Shown: positions 34,253 through 42,759, numbered from the stretch's first letter. The stretch is DNA of 64,000 nt from Hydrogenoanaerobacterium saccharovorans (GCF_003814745.1 NZ_RKRD01000003.1:124001-188000), one strand, 5' to 3'. Translations and numbers: made by a program. The notes: generated by a model from the sequence alone, not told the origin.

Positions 34253-34897
34253 ATGAAATTATTACTCACTGCATTTGATCCATTCGGGGGAGAAAAAATC
34301 AATCCTGCACTGGAAGCAGTAAAACTTGTTAGCGATAAAATAGATAACATCGATATTGTCAAACTTGAAGTACCAACTGTCTTTAAAAAATCAGTTGCTA
34401 CCGTTGCCGCAGCAATGGATAAAGAAAAACCGGATGCGGTTTTATGTATCGGCCAGGCAGGCGGAAGATTCGATATTACGCCGGAACGTGTTGCAATCAA
34501 TGTAGATGATGCAAGAATAAAAGATAACGAGGGTAATCAGCCGATTGATGCGCCGATTTTTGAAGATGGCGATCCCGCTTATTTTACCACACTGCCCATT
34601 AAGGCAATGGTTGAGAACATCCGTGCAGAAGGGCTTCCCGCAAGTGTGTCAAACACTGCGGGTACGTTTGTATGCAATCATCTTATGTATGGTGTACTTT
34701 ATACGATTGCAAAAAAACACCCCAACGTAAGGGGCGGGTTTACCCATGTTCCTTTTATTCCCGAACAAGTTGTAGGCCGCCCTTCGCCTGCACCTTCGCT
34801 TGCTTTGAAAGATATTGCAAGAGGGCTTGAAGCGGCGATTAAAGCAATTGGCACTCACTGGGATGATATTAAAACAGTGGGCGGTAAAGAACACTAA
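34253..34897 (+). CDS. pcp: Pyroglutamyl-peptidase I
   Basis: A 214-residue cysteine peptidase (family C15) removing N-terminal pyroglutamate. The N-terminal LLTAFDPFGGEKINPA is diagnostic. The catalytic triad is visible: Glu in ITPERVAIN (near 78), Cys in NTAGTFVCNHLMYG (near 141), His in GFTHVPFIPEQ (near 164). It is the last gene of the aminopeptidase-DUF969-DUF979 operon: released 5-oxoproline and peptides would be generated and moved by the same unit. Confidence 0.95.
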   Translation: MKLLLTAFDPFGGEKINPALEAVKLVSDKIDNIDIVKLEVPTVFKKSVATVAAAMDKEKPDAVLCIGQAGGRFDITPERVAINVDDARIKDNEGNQPIDAPIFEDGDPAYFTTLPIKAMVENIRAEGLPASVSNTAGTFVCNHLMYGVLYTIAKKHPNVRGGFTHVPFIPEQVVGRPSPAPSLALKDIARGLEAAIKAIGTHWDDIKTVGGKEH

Positions 34898-34902
34898 AAC
34901 TT

Positions 34903-34936
34903 AAAAAAGCAGCCACATTTCCGTGGCTGCTTTTTT
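34903..34936 (+). terminator. Terminator after pcp
   Basis: AAAAAAGCAGCCAC pairs with GTGGCTGCTTTTTT. Confidence 0.9.
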
Positions 34937-35073
34937 GCATCCAATCATGTATTTTAAAAATGGGTATAGGCTCAACTTTTTGGTTTACATGTATGCATTT
35001 GGTATAGTAAAATGTAAGTAACATCTGACGAAAGCAGACAATAAATCATTTTACAGCGAAAGTGAGAATTGAA

Positions 35074-35658
35074 ATGGATTATTTTCAGATCATTGCTATT
35101 TTTCTGATAGCCATCTTTTATATTTCGTATTTTATGAAAATGCTTCTTCAACGCAAACAGGGCATTAAAACAGATCAGATTGCAAAAGGGAAAAAATCGG
35201 TCAGCACACAACGAGTGGAGCAGTTCATGCGCGTTGCAACTTTGGCAATTGTACCCGTCGAACTGGGCAGTGTTATATTGAATACGCATAAACTTCAGTC
35301 TCAAATATTTACAGCCATAGGTTTAGCCGTTGCAATGGTGGGTGTTTTGTGTTTTGTAATAGCAATGGTTACGATGAAAAACAGTTGGCGTGCAGGAATT
35401 AACTCAGCCGAAAAAACAACTCTCATTAAAAGCGGAATTTACCGTATTAGCAGAAACCCTGCTTTTCTTGGGTTTGACTTAATGTACATCGGTATTTTTA
35501 TAGCTTATGCAAATGTGGTTCACTTTATATTTATGGCTTTTGCTATGGTAATGCTGCATTTTCAAATTTTAGAGGAAGAAAAGTTTTTACCCACAGTATT
35601 TGGCGAAGAATATTTGGATTATAAAAGAAAAACAGCAAGGTATTTTCTGTTCTTATAA
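35074..35658 (+). CDS. ICMT-family membrane methyltransferase-like protein
   Basis: A 194-residue integral membrane protein of the isoprenylcysteine carboxyl methyltransferase/phospholipid methyltransferase superfamily. It has four to five membrane segments; the C-terminal SAM-binding part shows LIKSGIYRISRNPAFLGFDLMYIG and LEEEKFLPTVFGEEYLDYKRKTARYF, the RxPxY-like NP and EE/H-type motifs of the family. Substrate unknown. A GTG four codons upstream (35062) is possible, but ATG at 35074 is better placed after GTGAG. Confidence 0.85.
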   Translation: MDYFQIIAIFLIAIFYISYFMKMLLQRKQGIKTDQIAKGKKSVSTQRVEQFMRVATLAIVPVELGSVILNTHKLQSQIFTAIGLAVAMVGVLCFVIAMVTMKNSWRAGINSAEKTTLIKSGIYRISRNPAFLGFDLMYIGIFIAYANVVHFIFMAFAMVMLHFQILEEEKFLPTVFGEEYLDYKRKTARYFLFL

Positions 35659-35763
35659 ATTTTGCTCAATGATTAGACAAAAATAATTTAAATGGCATAC
35701 ATTCGTTTAATTGTCACCGACATTAGAACTCCCCAATATTTTGATGTTAAGGAGAAGAATAAA

Positions 35764-36252
35764 ATGAAAACACTGGTTGTTTATTACTCTTTAGAAGGCA
35801 ATACAAAATATATATCAGAAATTATTGCAAACGAGCTGAACGCAGACTTAATAGAACTGCATACAAAAAAACAATTTCCATCCTCAGGTTTTAAGAAGTA
35901 CTTTTGGGGCGGAAAAAGTGTATTGTTTAAAGAGCAGCCGGAGTTAACCAACGAAAATATTAATTTACAGCCTTACGACAGCATTATACTTGGTACACCC
36001 ATATGGGCTGGTACCTATGCAGCACCGCTTAATACTTTTTTAAAGCAGTATAAGATGATAGGAAAAGACATTGCGTTAATAGCGTGTCATGCCGGTGGTG
36101 GAGCTGATAAATGTTTTAGTGCAATGAGAAAAGCACTTGGCAGCGATAATAATATGGTTGGGCAAATAGATTTCATAGAACCTTTAAAAAGAGATAAAGA
36201 TGGCAATTTCAAAAAAGCGGTCAAGTGGTCGAATAGTTTAAAAATGTCTTAA
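35764..36252 (+). CDS. Flavodoxin family protein
   Basis: A 162-residue flavodoxin-like FMN protein. The phosphate-binding loop is YYSLEGNTKYI (residues 7-17), followed by the ring-binding segments LGTPIWAGTYAAPL and CHAGGGADKC. This subgroup occurs in Clostridia as NAD(P)H-independent electron carriers. The frame is open from 35692, but AAGGAGAAG marks the ATG at 35764. Confidence 0.88.
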   Translation: MKTLVVYYSLEGNTKYISEIIANELNADLIELHTKKQFPSSGFKKYFWGGKSVLFKEQPELTNENINLQPYDSIILGTPIWAGTYAAPLNTFLKQYKMIGKDIALIACHAGGGADKCFSAMRKALGSDNNMVGQIDFIEPLKRDKDGNFKKAVKWSNSLKMS

Positions 36253-36376
36253 CAAACCGCACACTTAATAAAGTTTGATATATTAAAGTGTGTAGCCGCC
36301 ATCATATTTTAAAGATATGTTTATCTCGTGCAAATTTAAACATAATAATGTTAAATTTGTAAAGGTGGTAAAAACA

Positions 36377-36721
36377 ATGAACGATTATTTTGATAATCTT
36401 GATGAAATTGAAAAAAATCTTAAATATTTCATCACCAATCACCGCGAAATATACGAATCTTATGAGAATTTTGGTAAACTGGTTCACGAAAAAGGCGGCC
36501 CTTTGGATGAAAAAACACGTTGGCTCATTAAAGTTGCATTGTCTGCGGATTGTCAAAACGAATATTCTTTAACTACACATATCAAAAAAGCTTTTTGCGG
36601 CGGCTGTACGAAAGAAGAAATTGAGCATGCCCTGCTTCTTGTTGCGCCAACTGCAGGCTTCCCCAAAATGATGAAGGGGTTGCTTGTATTAAGAAATATA
36701 TTGGAGCAAGATAATAAATAA
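36377..36721 (+). CDS. Carboxymuconolactone decarboxylase (AhpD-like) family protein
   Basis: A 114-residue all-helical protein. The family segment KVALSADCQNEYSLTTHIKKA is visible, but the usual AhpD CxxC active site is not: it reads CQNEYSLTTH, and a separate CGGC lies a few residues later (FCGGCTKEEIEHAL), a rearranged arrangement. It ends in LLLVAPTAGFPKMMKGL. Redox role is inferred from family. Start: ATG after AAAGGTGG. Confidence 0.75.
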   Translation: MNDYFDNLDEIEKNLKYFITNHREIYESYENFGKLVHEKGGPLDEKTRWLIKVALSADCQNEYSLTTHIKKAFCGGCTKEEIEHALLLVAPTAGFPKMMKGLLVLRNILEQDNK

Positions 36722-36732
36722 TCATACCTATC

Positions 36733-36781
36733 AAAAATGAACAGCCACGAAAGAAATCACTTTCGCGGCTGTTCATTTTTT
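36733..36781. terminator. Bidirectional terminator
   Basis: AAAAATGAACAGCC..CGAAAG pairs with CTTTCG.GGCTGTTCATTTTT, one mismatch. It serves the convergent genes on both sides. Confidence 0.85.
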
Positions 36782-36790
36782 CTTCATATT

Positions 36791-37000
36791 TTACTCGTAA
36801 ATTATTTTAAACCCTGTGTGTTCAATGCAGTTCTTTATATCCATCTCGGTTGCAGGCTCGTTATATTCTACTTTTACTGTTCCTGTAGTTAGGTTAACAC
36901 CAATTTCCTGAACTCCTTTAATCTTATCCAGCGCATTTTTTAACTGAGTTTTGCATTCTTTATTCTGTATTCCCGAAACACTGCATAATATTGTGTCCAT
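36791..37000 (-). CDS. Heavy-metal-associated (HMA) domain protein lacking the CxxC
   Basis: A 69-residue ferredoxin-like HMA-fold protein (MDTILCSVSGIQNKECKTQL at the start, then VQEIGVNLTTGTVKVEY). The canonical metal loop MxCxxC is replaced by a single-cysteine GIQNKEC, so ordinary copper-chaperone chemistry is doubtful. It starts at ATG 37000 behind AAAGGAGAG; the frame is open to 37042 without a better start. It is downstream of a 48-residue basic protein gene, 25 bases away. Confidence 0.75.
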   Translation of the reverse strand: MDTILCSVSGIQNKECKTQLKNALDKIKGVQEIGVNLTTGTVKVEYNEPATEMDIKNCIEHTGFKIIYE

Positions 37001-37025
37001 TTTACACTCTCCTTTCAATTTGTTA

Positions 37026-37172
37026 TTAACTTTTCTTTTCATGCTTGCTGCTGTGTGTGCCTACTTTCTTTCCGTCAATTATTCCTGCATCTGCATTGTC
37101 TTTGGGTTTCATTTTTCGTAATTCCGGGTTGCTTTTTGGTCGGTCTTTCATTCTGTTTTTATTGTTATCCAT
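37026..37172 (-). CDS. Small 48-residue basic hypothetical protein
   Basis: ATG (37172) to TAA (37026), 48 codons, with GGGAGC six bases upstream of the ATG. The product is very hydrophilic: MDNNKNRMKDRPKSNPELRK, then MKPKDNADAGIIDGKKVGTH and a Lys/Ser-rich end. No family recognised. Codon use and a good ribosome site support coding. It probably forms an operon with the HMA-like gene. Confidence 0.6.
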   Translation of the reverse strand: MDNNKNRMKDRPKSNPELRKMKPKDNADAGIIDGKKVGTHSSKHEKKS

Positions 37173-37265
37173 AGTCTAGCTCCCTTTATATTTGTATTTG
37201 CCGGTGTTAATAGTATTTATTGTAAGGTAAATAATATGCAGGCAATTACAGCTGTAGCAATGCAA

Positions 37266-37907
37266 TCATCCGCCCAAAGTCACGTCCTGCTTATCGTACC
37301 AGGTCATGGCATTGTAAAATTCTTGCGGTATAAAATCGGGCCACATACTGTCCACAACATAAAAATCGGCATAAACAGATTGCACAGGTAAAAAACCCGA
37401 AAGTCTTCTCATCCCTCCCCAGCGTATAACAAGGTCAATTCGAGAAATATCGTTTGACTGCAGGTTTTCAAAGATCTTTTCACGACTGTTCCCATTTTCA
37501 CCAATGGATGATAAATCCCATTCCCAGCCATAGTTCACCAAAAAATTAACTTTAATTCCGCCCCCATTGATATCGGTTCGGACAGTATAAGGCTTCAATT
37601 CGCTTGGAAATGCCGGGGATTGTGAATTACCCACAACCAGCAATGAAACGCCATCCGCAGCAATGAGCTGAACAGCCTCCACGCAAGATTTTGAAAATGC
37701 CTCCAATTGTTTGGCAGGGCGTTTGCAGTTATCGGTCGTAAAACCGTAATAGGTAATTTCCTTTATGCCGTATTCTTTTGCAAGGTGCAGTAATTCTAGC
37801 CCGGGTTTGAGGCCAAAATGATATCCCTGATGCTTTTCCATCCCGTTTTTTTGCGCCCATCGCCTGTTCCCATCCGGGATAATACCTATATGTGAAGGAA
37901 TTCTGAT
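37266..37907 (-). CDS. Undecaprenyl diphosphate synthase family protein, probable ATC start
   Basis: A cis-prenyltransferase (UppS)-like protein of about 213 residues. In the reading frame, upstream of the first ATG (37841), the nucleotides encode RIPSHIGIIPDGNRRWAQKN, which contains the family's catalytic Asp (PDGNRRWA) and matches the normal N-terminus. No ATG, GTG or TTG precedes it in frame before a stop; the codon at the expected start (37907-37905) is ATC, nine bases after AAGGA. So either it initiates at ATC or the start codon is mutated. Later segments include YYGFTTDNCKRPAKQLEAF and DLVIRWGGMRRLSGFLPVQS, a family signature. It is a shorter, divergent UppS-like subgroup. Confidence 0.7.
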   Translation of the reverse strand: MRIPSHIGIIPDGNRRWAQKNGMEKHQGYHFGLKPGLELLHLAKEYGIKEITYYGFTTDNCKRPAKQLEAFSKSCVEAVQLIAADGVSLLVVGNSQSPAFPSELKPYTVRTDINGGGIKVNFLVNYGWEWDLSSIGENGNSREKIFENLQSNDISRIDLVIRWGGMRRLSGFLPVQSVYADFYVVDSMWPDFIPQEFYNAMTWYDKQDVTLGG

Positions 37908-38090
37908 AGTATCACATCCTTATTGTTTTCATTAGTATGGTTAAATTGTGTAAAAAACATACAACTATTCAGACAATATAGTTTTTATAAGACTATTATT
38001 TGTCTATTGGCATATGGAAGAATTCGCCAAATTGTGCTATGATATAAAGATATAAGTAGCAATTAAATAAATGAGTTGGAGTGATTTCCC

Positions 38091-38942
38091 ATGATGTGGA
38101 AAGAAAGTTATAAAATTGGGGTAGACTTGATAGACGAACAGCATATAGAATTGTTTAAAATGGTTGAAAGCTTATTAAAAACATTTGAAACAGATAAAAA
38201 CTGGGATAACAAAGAAAAATATATAGATGCAATTACTTTTATGAAGAATTACGTAGTGAAACATTTTCATGAAGAAGAGTTGTATCAAGCCTCAATTCAC
38301 TACAGCGATATCGAAAACCATAAAAAAGAGCATAGAGCTTTTACAAAAACCGTTCTTGATTACGAAAAGAAATTTATTGCTGCCAATTATGATGTGAAAC
38401 TTGTAAAAGAGTTTGCCGGTACATTAGTATCGTGGCTCATTTACCACGTTGCCGAAACTGACCAGCGCATTGTAAACGGTGTACAAAAGGCAGATGATGC
38501 TTCAAAGTCTCATTTAGATTGTTTTTCTGCAGGTGCTGCTCAGGTTTTCGAGAAGATGTTCGAAATGAAAGAACTGGACATTCAGCAAAATGCTTTGCCC
38601 GGTAACATTATTTCGGGAGACATCTATTCAAAAATCGAGTTTGTGGGAGATTTTAAGTGCGAAGCAGTCTATGCATTCCCAAAAGAACTTGCTTTTGAAC
38701 TTATGAAAATTATGACATTCATGGATACAAATGAAATCAACGAAATTGTTTGTTCGGCAATGGCTGAAGTATCAAATATTATCAGTGGTAACGCTGCTAC
38801 CTCGCTATTAAACCAAAATATCACTAGTGATATTCTTCCTCCGGTAGTTACAGTAGGTACGTACGAAAGCAACGGTAAAAATCCACAGGTTGTATCGGTT
38901 CACACAGATATGGGCACAATGGAAATCATTGTGCTAAGCTAA
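38091..38942 (+). CDS. Bacteriohemerythrin fused to CheX-like phosphatase domain
   Basis: A 283-residue two-domain protein. Residues 1-135 are hemerythrin: GVDLIDEQHIELFKMVE, HFHEEELY, HKKEH and YHVAETDQRI provide the His/Glu/Asp di-iron ligands for O2. Residues about 150-283 resemble CheX/CheC: AVYAFPKELAFELMKIM, then EIVCSAMAEVSNIISGNA with the ExxN dephosphorylation motif of CheY phosphatases, and PPVVTVG. The start is one of two adjacent ATGs after GGAGTGAT. An O2-responsive modulator of CheY~P is inferred. Confidence 0.8.
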   Translation: MMWKESYKIGVDLIDEQHIELFKMVESLLKTFETDKNWDNKEKYIDAITFMKNYVVKHFHEEELYQASIHYSDIENHKKEHRAFTKTVLDYEKKFIAANYDVKLVKEFAGTLVSWLIYHVAETDQRIVNGVQKADDASKSHLDCFSAGAAQVFEKMFEMKELDIQQNALPGNIISGDIYSKIEFVGDFKCEAVYAFPKELAFELMKIMTFMDTNEINEIVCSAMAEVSNIISGNAATSLLNQNITSDILPPVVTVGTYESNGKNPQVVSVHTDMGTMEIIVLS

Positions 38943-39122
38943 AAAGTTATTCGGCAAATGCTCCCACAGTAAACAGTAAAAAATAAAACTGCTTACTTTG
39001 AGGGAGCTTTTTTCTTGTATATACCTATGTTATAATAGAGCTTGACAATGGCATTCATTTTTATTATTTTTTTTAAAACAACTAACTTTAAAATGTTTAA
39101 GTTAACAAGGAGAAGATATATC

Positions 39123-39974
39123 ATGTGCTATCAGAGTGAAGAAATGGATACAGAACAAGTTGATTACCCTTGGCTGATATTCAAACTGGGCGGAGAGTAT
39201 TTTGCTTTTAACAGTAAGTTGGTATCAAGTATTATAATTTTGCCGCAAAATATAGTACCTATGCCCAATTCCCCACAATTTGTGCGGGGGATTTTTGACC
39301 TTCGAGGAAAGATAATTCCTCTCATCGAACTGCGTACTTTGTTTGGCATGAAGTCGCTTACAAAAGAATACAAAGAATTTTCAGATATGCTCGAAGCACG
39401 CAAGCAAGATCATCTCCACTGGGTGCAAGAGTTAAAACGTACGGCAGAATTAAACGAACCTTTTAAATTGGCTACCGATCCTCATCAGTGTGCATTCGGT
39501 AAATGGTATGACAATTTTGAGTCTGATTTGCATACCGTCAATTTTCATATGAGAAAAATTGACGAACCACATAAAAAGCTGCATCAAACAGCCCTAGAAG
39601 TAGAAAAATGCAAAAAAGACTGTGAGAATTGCGAGCGAGAAGAATGCCTCAAGTCTATTTTCAACCGGCTGTCAAACGAATATGTCCCGCAAATTTGTTC
39701 TTTGATTGACGAAGCAAAAGTATTGTTTAAAGCAGATTTTCGTGAGATGGTGATAGTACTCGAGATACAAGATGATTACTATGGCATCATTGTGGATGAA
39801 ATTGTATCGGTAGAAGATTTAGAGCAGGTAGGCTCCGTAAACAATCTGGGCTCGTCCGAACAATCAGACTTTATTTCTGAAGTTAGAAAAAGCAAATCTA
39901 TTTCAAAAAGCATCTTAGTAATCGATGATTCTGTTTTAATCGGTGCTGTAACAGGCAAAAAAGCGGTTTCGTAA
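39123..39974 (+). CDS. CheW protein interrupted by a CZB (zinc-sensing) domain
   Basis: A 283-residue CheW-like coupling protein. The first CheW half (about 15-85) has NIVPMPNSPQFVRGIFDLRGKIIPLIELR. A chemoreceptor zinc-binding (CZB) domain is inserted at about 90-200, with DHLHWVQELKR, CAFGKWYDN and PHKKLHQTA providing the 3His/1Cys zinc ligands. A further cysteine cluster (CKKDCENCEREEC) follows. The second CheW half (about 205-283) has VIVLEIQDDYYGIIVDEIVSV. Start: ATG at 39123 after AAGGAG. It is the gene after the hemerythrin-CheX fusion; together they look like a chemotaxis input. Confidence 0.85.
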   Translation: MCYQSEEMDTEQVDYPWLIFKLGGEYFAFNSKLVSSIIILPQNIVPMPNSPQFVRGIFDLRGKIIPLIELRTLFGMKSLTKEYKEFSDMLEARKQDHLHWVQELKRTAELNEPFKLATDPHQCAFGKWYDNFESDLHTVNFHMRKIDEPHKKLHQTALEVEKCKKDCENCEREECLKSIFNRLSNEYVPQICSLIDEAKVLFKADFREMVIVLEIQDDYYGIIVDEIVSVEDLEQVGSVNNLGSSEQSDFISEVRKSKSISKSILVIDDSVLIGAVTGKKAVS

Positions 39975-39980
39975 AACGGC

Positions 39981-40006
39981 AGGCGGAGCACCAGCTTCGC
40001 CTTTTT
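39981..40006 (+). terminator. Terminator after the CheW-CZB gene
   Basis: AGGCG(G)AGC pairs with GCT(T)CGCCT, followed by TTTTT. Confidence 0.7.
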
Positions 40007-40124
40007 ATATTTTACGGTAAGCGATTATTCTGAGTTAAAACAACGGTGAATTCTAGGGGGTACATGCAACCAACTTGGCAATACTACATTGTATATTCTT
40101 GCAATGCATTGAAGGGGATTTGTA

Positions 40125-40406
40125 ATGATAGTAGCAACCGCTAAAATTAAACTTTATGCTCCATGGGTTCATTCGCTGAAAGAAAAGCGAATGATTGTGA
40201 AAAGCATTTGCGCTAAAGTGCATAATCGGTTTCATGTCTCTATTGCTGAGGTAGAGGAACAAGACACCCATCAAACCATTGTGCTGGGTGTTGCCTGCGT
40301 TGCCAATACGTCTTCATTTTCAGATAGTGTCATAGACAATGTTCTCAATTATATTGAGAGCAACACCGATGCAGAGATAACAGACATTCAAAAAGAGAAC
40401 AGATAA
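40125..40406 (+). CDS. DUF503 protein (YlxP-like)
   Basis: A 93-residue DUF503-family protein: VATAKIKLYAPWVHSLKEKR at the start and FHVSIAEVEEQDTHQTIVLG in the middle are the family's hallmarks. YlxP-type proteins are near the infB-rbfA region in many Firmicutes and are thought to act in translation or ribosome biogenesis, but here the gene stands alone. ATG after GAAGGGGAT. Confidence 0.88.
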   Translation: MIVATAKIKLYAPWVHSLKEKRMIVKSICAKVHNRFHVSIAEVEEQDTHQTIVLGVACVANTSSFSDSVIDNVLNYIESNTDAEITDIQKENR

Positions 40407-40433
40407 AACGCATGTAATATTCAAATCATCAAC

Positions 40434-40480
40434 AAAAAAGAGGTACAGGCTCCTATTATAGGGGTCTGTACCTCTTTTTT
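40434..40480 (+). terminator. Terminator after the DUF503 gene
   Basis: AAAAAAGAGGTACAG pairs with CTGTACCTCTTTTTT, with a secondary inner helix. Confidence 0.85.
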
Positions 40481-40633
40481 GCTTTGCAAGCCGTATGTCT
40501 GTTTTATAGCAATTACTCTTAATATCTGCCGTTTCGTATCTATTTATTATCCTTATATATTGCAAAAAGTTTGTTAACACAATGGTTACAAAAAGAATAT
40601 GATACAGTATAAAAATAGAATAGGAGTTATTTT

Positions 40634-41608
40634 ATGCTGAGTAATAATTATGGCATTATGGTGCTTGCAACCGTAAAACAGCCTACCACACTAATAGCCC
40701 TAATGTACATTCTGCTTCCAATTCTCTTGTTAAGTGCTGTTGTGGCTACAATTTTTATTGTTAAACGCAAGCATTTAAATCAGGATGAAGGCATCGACCA
40801 AGATGCCATAGAAAATATTGTGGAACGCACAGGTTATGCATACGATGCGAAACAAGACATTTTTTATTCGACTAAGGATGCATGGCAAAGAAAATACGGC
40901 TTTTGCCGGCTTTATGACGAGGCGGCTGCCCCATTAAGTATGATTGTAGACAGCGAACCGATTCATTTCGAATATCAGAATAAAAGGTGGCTCATCGAAC
41001 TGTGGAAAGGCCAATACGGTATGACCACTGGTGCCGAAGTAGGTGTATATAATACAGAAGGATCCGATCTAAATATCCCGGGTGTTTTTAACGGTATATT
41101 TTATAACTGTGCAGATGATAACGACCAGTTGTTTATTTCATATTCTTTACGAAAATACGGTACGGTTCTTTTTTCAAGAGAAGATAAACACTGGTGGCTT
41201 ACAGGTTTTATGTTGGGTGTATTTACAGAACCATCCGAGCTGATGATGGATGTTAGAATTACATTTAAAGATAGCGAAATGTGTAATGCATTTAAAAATG
41301 CGCTAAAACAAAAAGGGTACTTAGAACACGAATATAATATAACTAACAATGTGGTAAGTATTTTGTTTAATCGTCCTCATTCACCGCAGCCTCTTACCCG
41401 AACAGAACCAACGGACTGGATTACCCAAAGAAAAAATCAAATGTTATGCGAAGAATATCAAAAGCTTACAGGGGGGTATGCTACTACACCCGAAAAAATC
41501 GCCTCTCTTAAAAAGAAAGCCCCCCATCTCTATAACTTAATACTCCATATGGGCAGGCAAAAACTGAATTATAAAGGCTATAAAGCAATCGAACGCCGCC
41601 TGCTTTAG
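40634..41608 (+). CDS. DUF4474 domain protein with N-terminal membrane anchor
   Basis: A 324-residue protein with a single hydrophobic segment at about 20-44 (TTLIALMYILLPILLLSAVV), then a cytoplasmic or external DUF4474 domain (about 60-250). The domain is recognisable by YDAKQDIFYSTKDAWQRKYGFCRLYDEAA, FEYQNKRWLIELWKGQYG and GCMT-like GAEVGVY. Function unknown; the family is common in Clostridia. ATG after TAGGAG. Confidence 0.8.
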   Translation: MLSNNYGIMVLATVKQPTTLIALMYILLPILLLSAVVATIFIVKRKHLNQDEGIDQDAIENIVERTGYAYDAKQDIFYSTKDAWQRKYGFCRLYDEAAAPLSMIVDSEPIHFEYQNKRWLIELWKGQYGMTTGAEVGVYNTEGSDLNIPGVFNGIFYNCADDNDQLFISYSLRKYGTVLFSREDKHWWLTGFMLGVFTEPSELMMDVRITFKDSEMCNAFKNALKQKGYLEHEYNITNNVVSILFNRPHSPQPLTRTEPTDWITQRKNQMLCEEYQKLTGGYATTPEKIASLKKKAPHLYNLILHMGRQKLNYKGYKAIERRLL

Positions 41609-41654
41609 TGAGCTTTAACAGGTTTGTTCATGAAAAGGGGATGGAGGAATTTTA

Positions 41655-42590
41655 TTGCATACTTATCAAAGAATCTCAAAGTTGTTCCAATCATCACAGC
41701 AAATTTCCTTTGACGATTCATCTAAAATTATTATTATGAGCGATTGTCACCGAGGTGACGGAAGCTGGGTTGATAACTTTGCAAAAAATCAAAACTTATT
41801 TTTTGCAGCATTAGATTATTATAACCAAGAAAAATACACGTATATAGAGCTTGGTGACGGAGATGAGCTTTGGGAGAATAAAAAGCTTTCAGACATTATC
41901 GATGTGCACAGCAATGCATTTTGGATGATGTCCCGTTTTTACGAAGAAGGCAGGCTGTATTTTATATACGGAAACCATGATATGGTAAAGAAGAACTTTC
42001 GTCTGGTAAAAGATGATTACAAAAACTGTTATGATGCCCGCCAGAAAAAATGCATTCCACTGTTTCCTGGTATAAAAATCCATGAAGGTATTGTATTGCG
42101 CCATGCGGTTTTAGATAAAAAAATATTTCTCCTGCATGGCCATCAGGCAGATTTTTTCAATTATAATTTATGGAAGTTGAGTCGTTTTTTAGTACGATAT
42201 GTTTGGAAATTTTTCGAGTCCATCGGTGTAAATGACCCAACAAGCGCGGCAAAAAATTACGACAAAAAAAAGGCAGTGGAAATAAAACTTACACAATGGA
42301 GTGTTAAACAAAAGCAGATGATTATTGCAGGGCACACCCATCGGCCGGTTTTCCCCGAATTGGGCGAGCCGCTCTATTTTAACGATGGCAGTTGTGTTCA
42401 CCCGCGTTGTATTACCGGAATAGAAATTACAGATGGCAACATTATGCTTGTAAAATGGAGTTATAAAACCCGAAAAGATGGTACTGTTTTTGTTGGCAGA
42501 GAAGTTCTTGCAGGGCCAATAAGATTAAAAGATTACTTTAGGCTGATGCCAACCGAAGAAGAATTTTTTGCAACCGGTTATATAAACTAA
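41655..42590 (+). CDS. Calcineurin-like metallophosphoesterase (LpxH-type fold)
   Basis: A 311-residue metallophosphoesterase. All metal-binding motifs are present: IIMSDCHRGD (motif I), ELGDGDELW (II), YGNHDM (III), LLHGHQAD (IV) and IIAGHTHRP (V). Resembles the LpxH/UDP-2,3-diacylglucosamine-hydrolase-like group, but Gram-positive homologues act on unknown substrates. The start is TTG at 41655, after GGAGGA. Confidence 0.9.
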   Translation: MHTYQRISKLFQSSQQISFDDSSKIIIMSDCHRGDGSWVDNFAKNQNLFFAALDYYNQEKYTYIELGDGDELWENKKLSDIIDVHSNAFWMMSRFYEEGRLYFIYGNHDMVKKNFRLVKDDYKNCYDARQKKCIPLFPGIKIHEGIVLRHAVLDKKIFLLHGHQADFFNYNLWKLSRFLVRYVWKFFESIGVNDPTSAAKNYDKKKAVEIKLTQWSVKQKQMIIAGHTHRPVFPELGEPLYFNDGSCVHPRCITGIEITDGNIMLVKWSYKTRKDGTVFVGREVLAGPIRLKDYFRLMPTEEEFFATGYIN

Positions 42591-42627
42591 AAAAAGTGTG
42601 TTTCTAAAACAGAAACACACTTTTTTT
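42589..42627 (+). terminator. Terminator after the metallophosphoesterase
   Basis: AAAAAAAGTGTGTTTCT pairs with AGAAACACACTTTTTTT. Confidence 0.9.
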
Positions 42628-42759
42628 AGTAGTTCTTTTTGATAAAAATTATTTGCTTATGCAATAATATCGGCAATAAGCTCCACCTTAATATTTAAGA
42701 GCTGAAACTTGCATATATGCAAGATAATTGGTTTATTATTTTGTTTGGAGGTCGATAAA

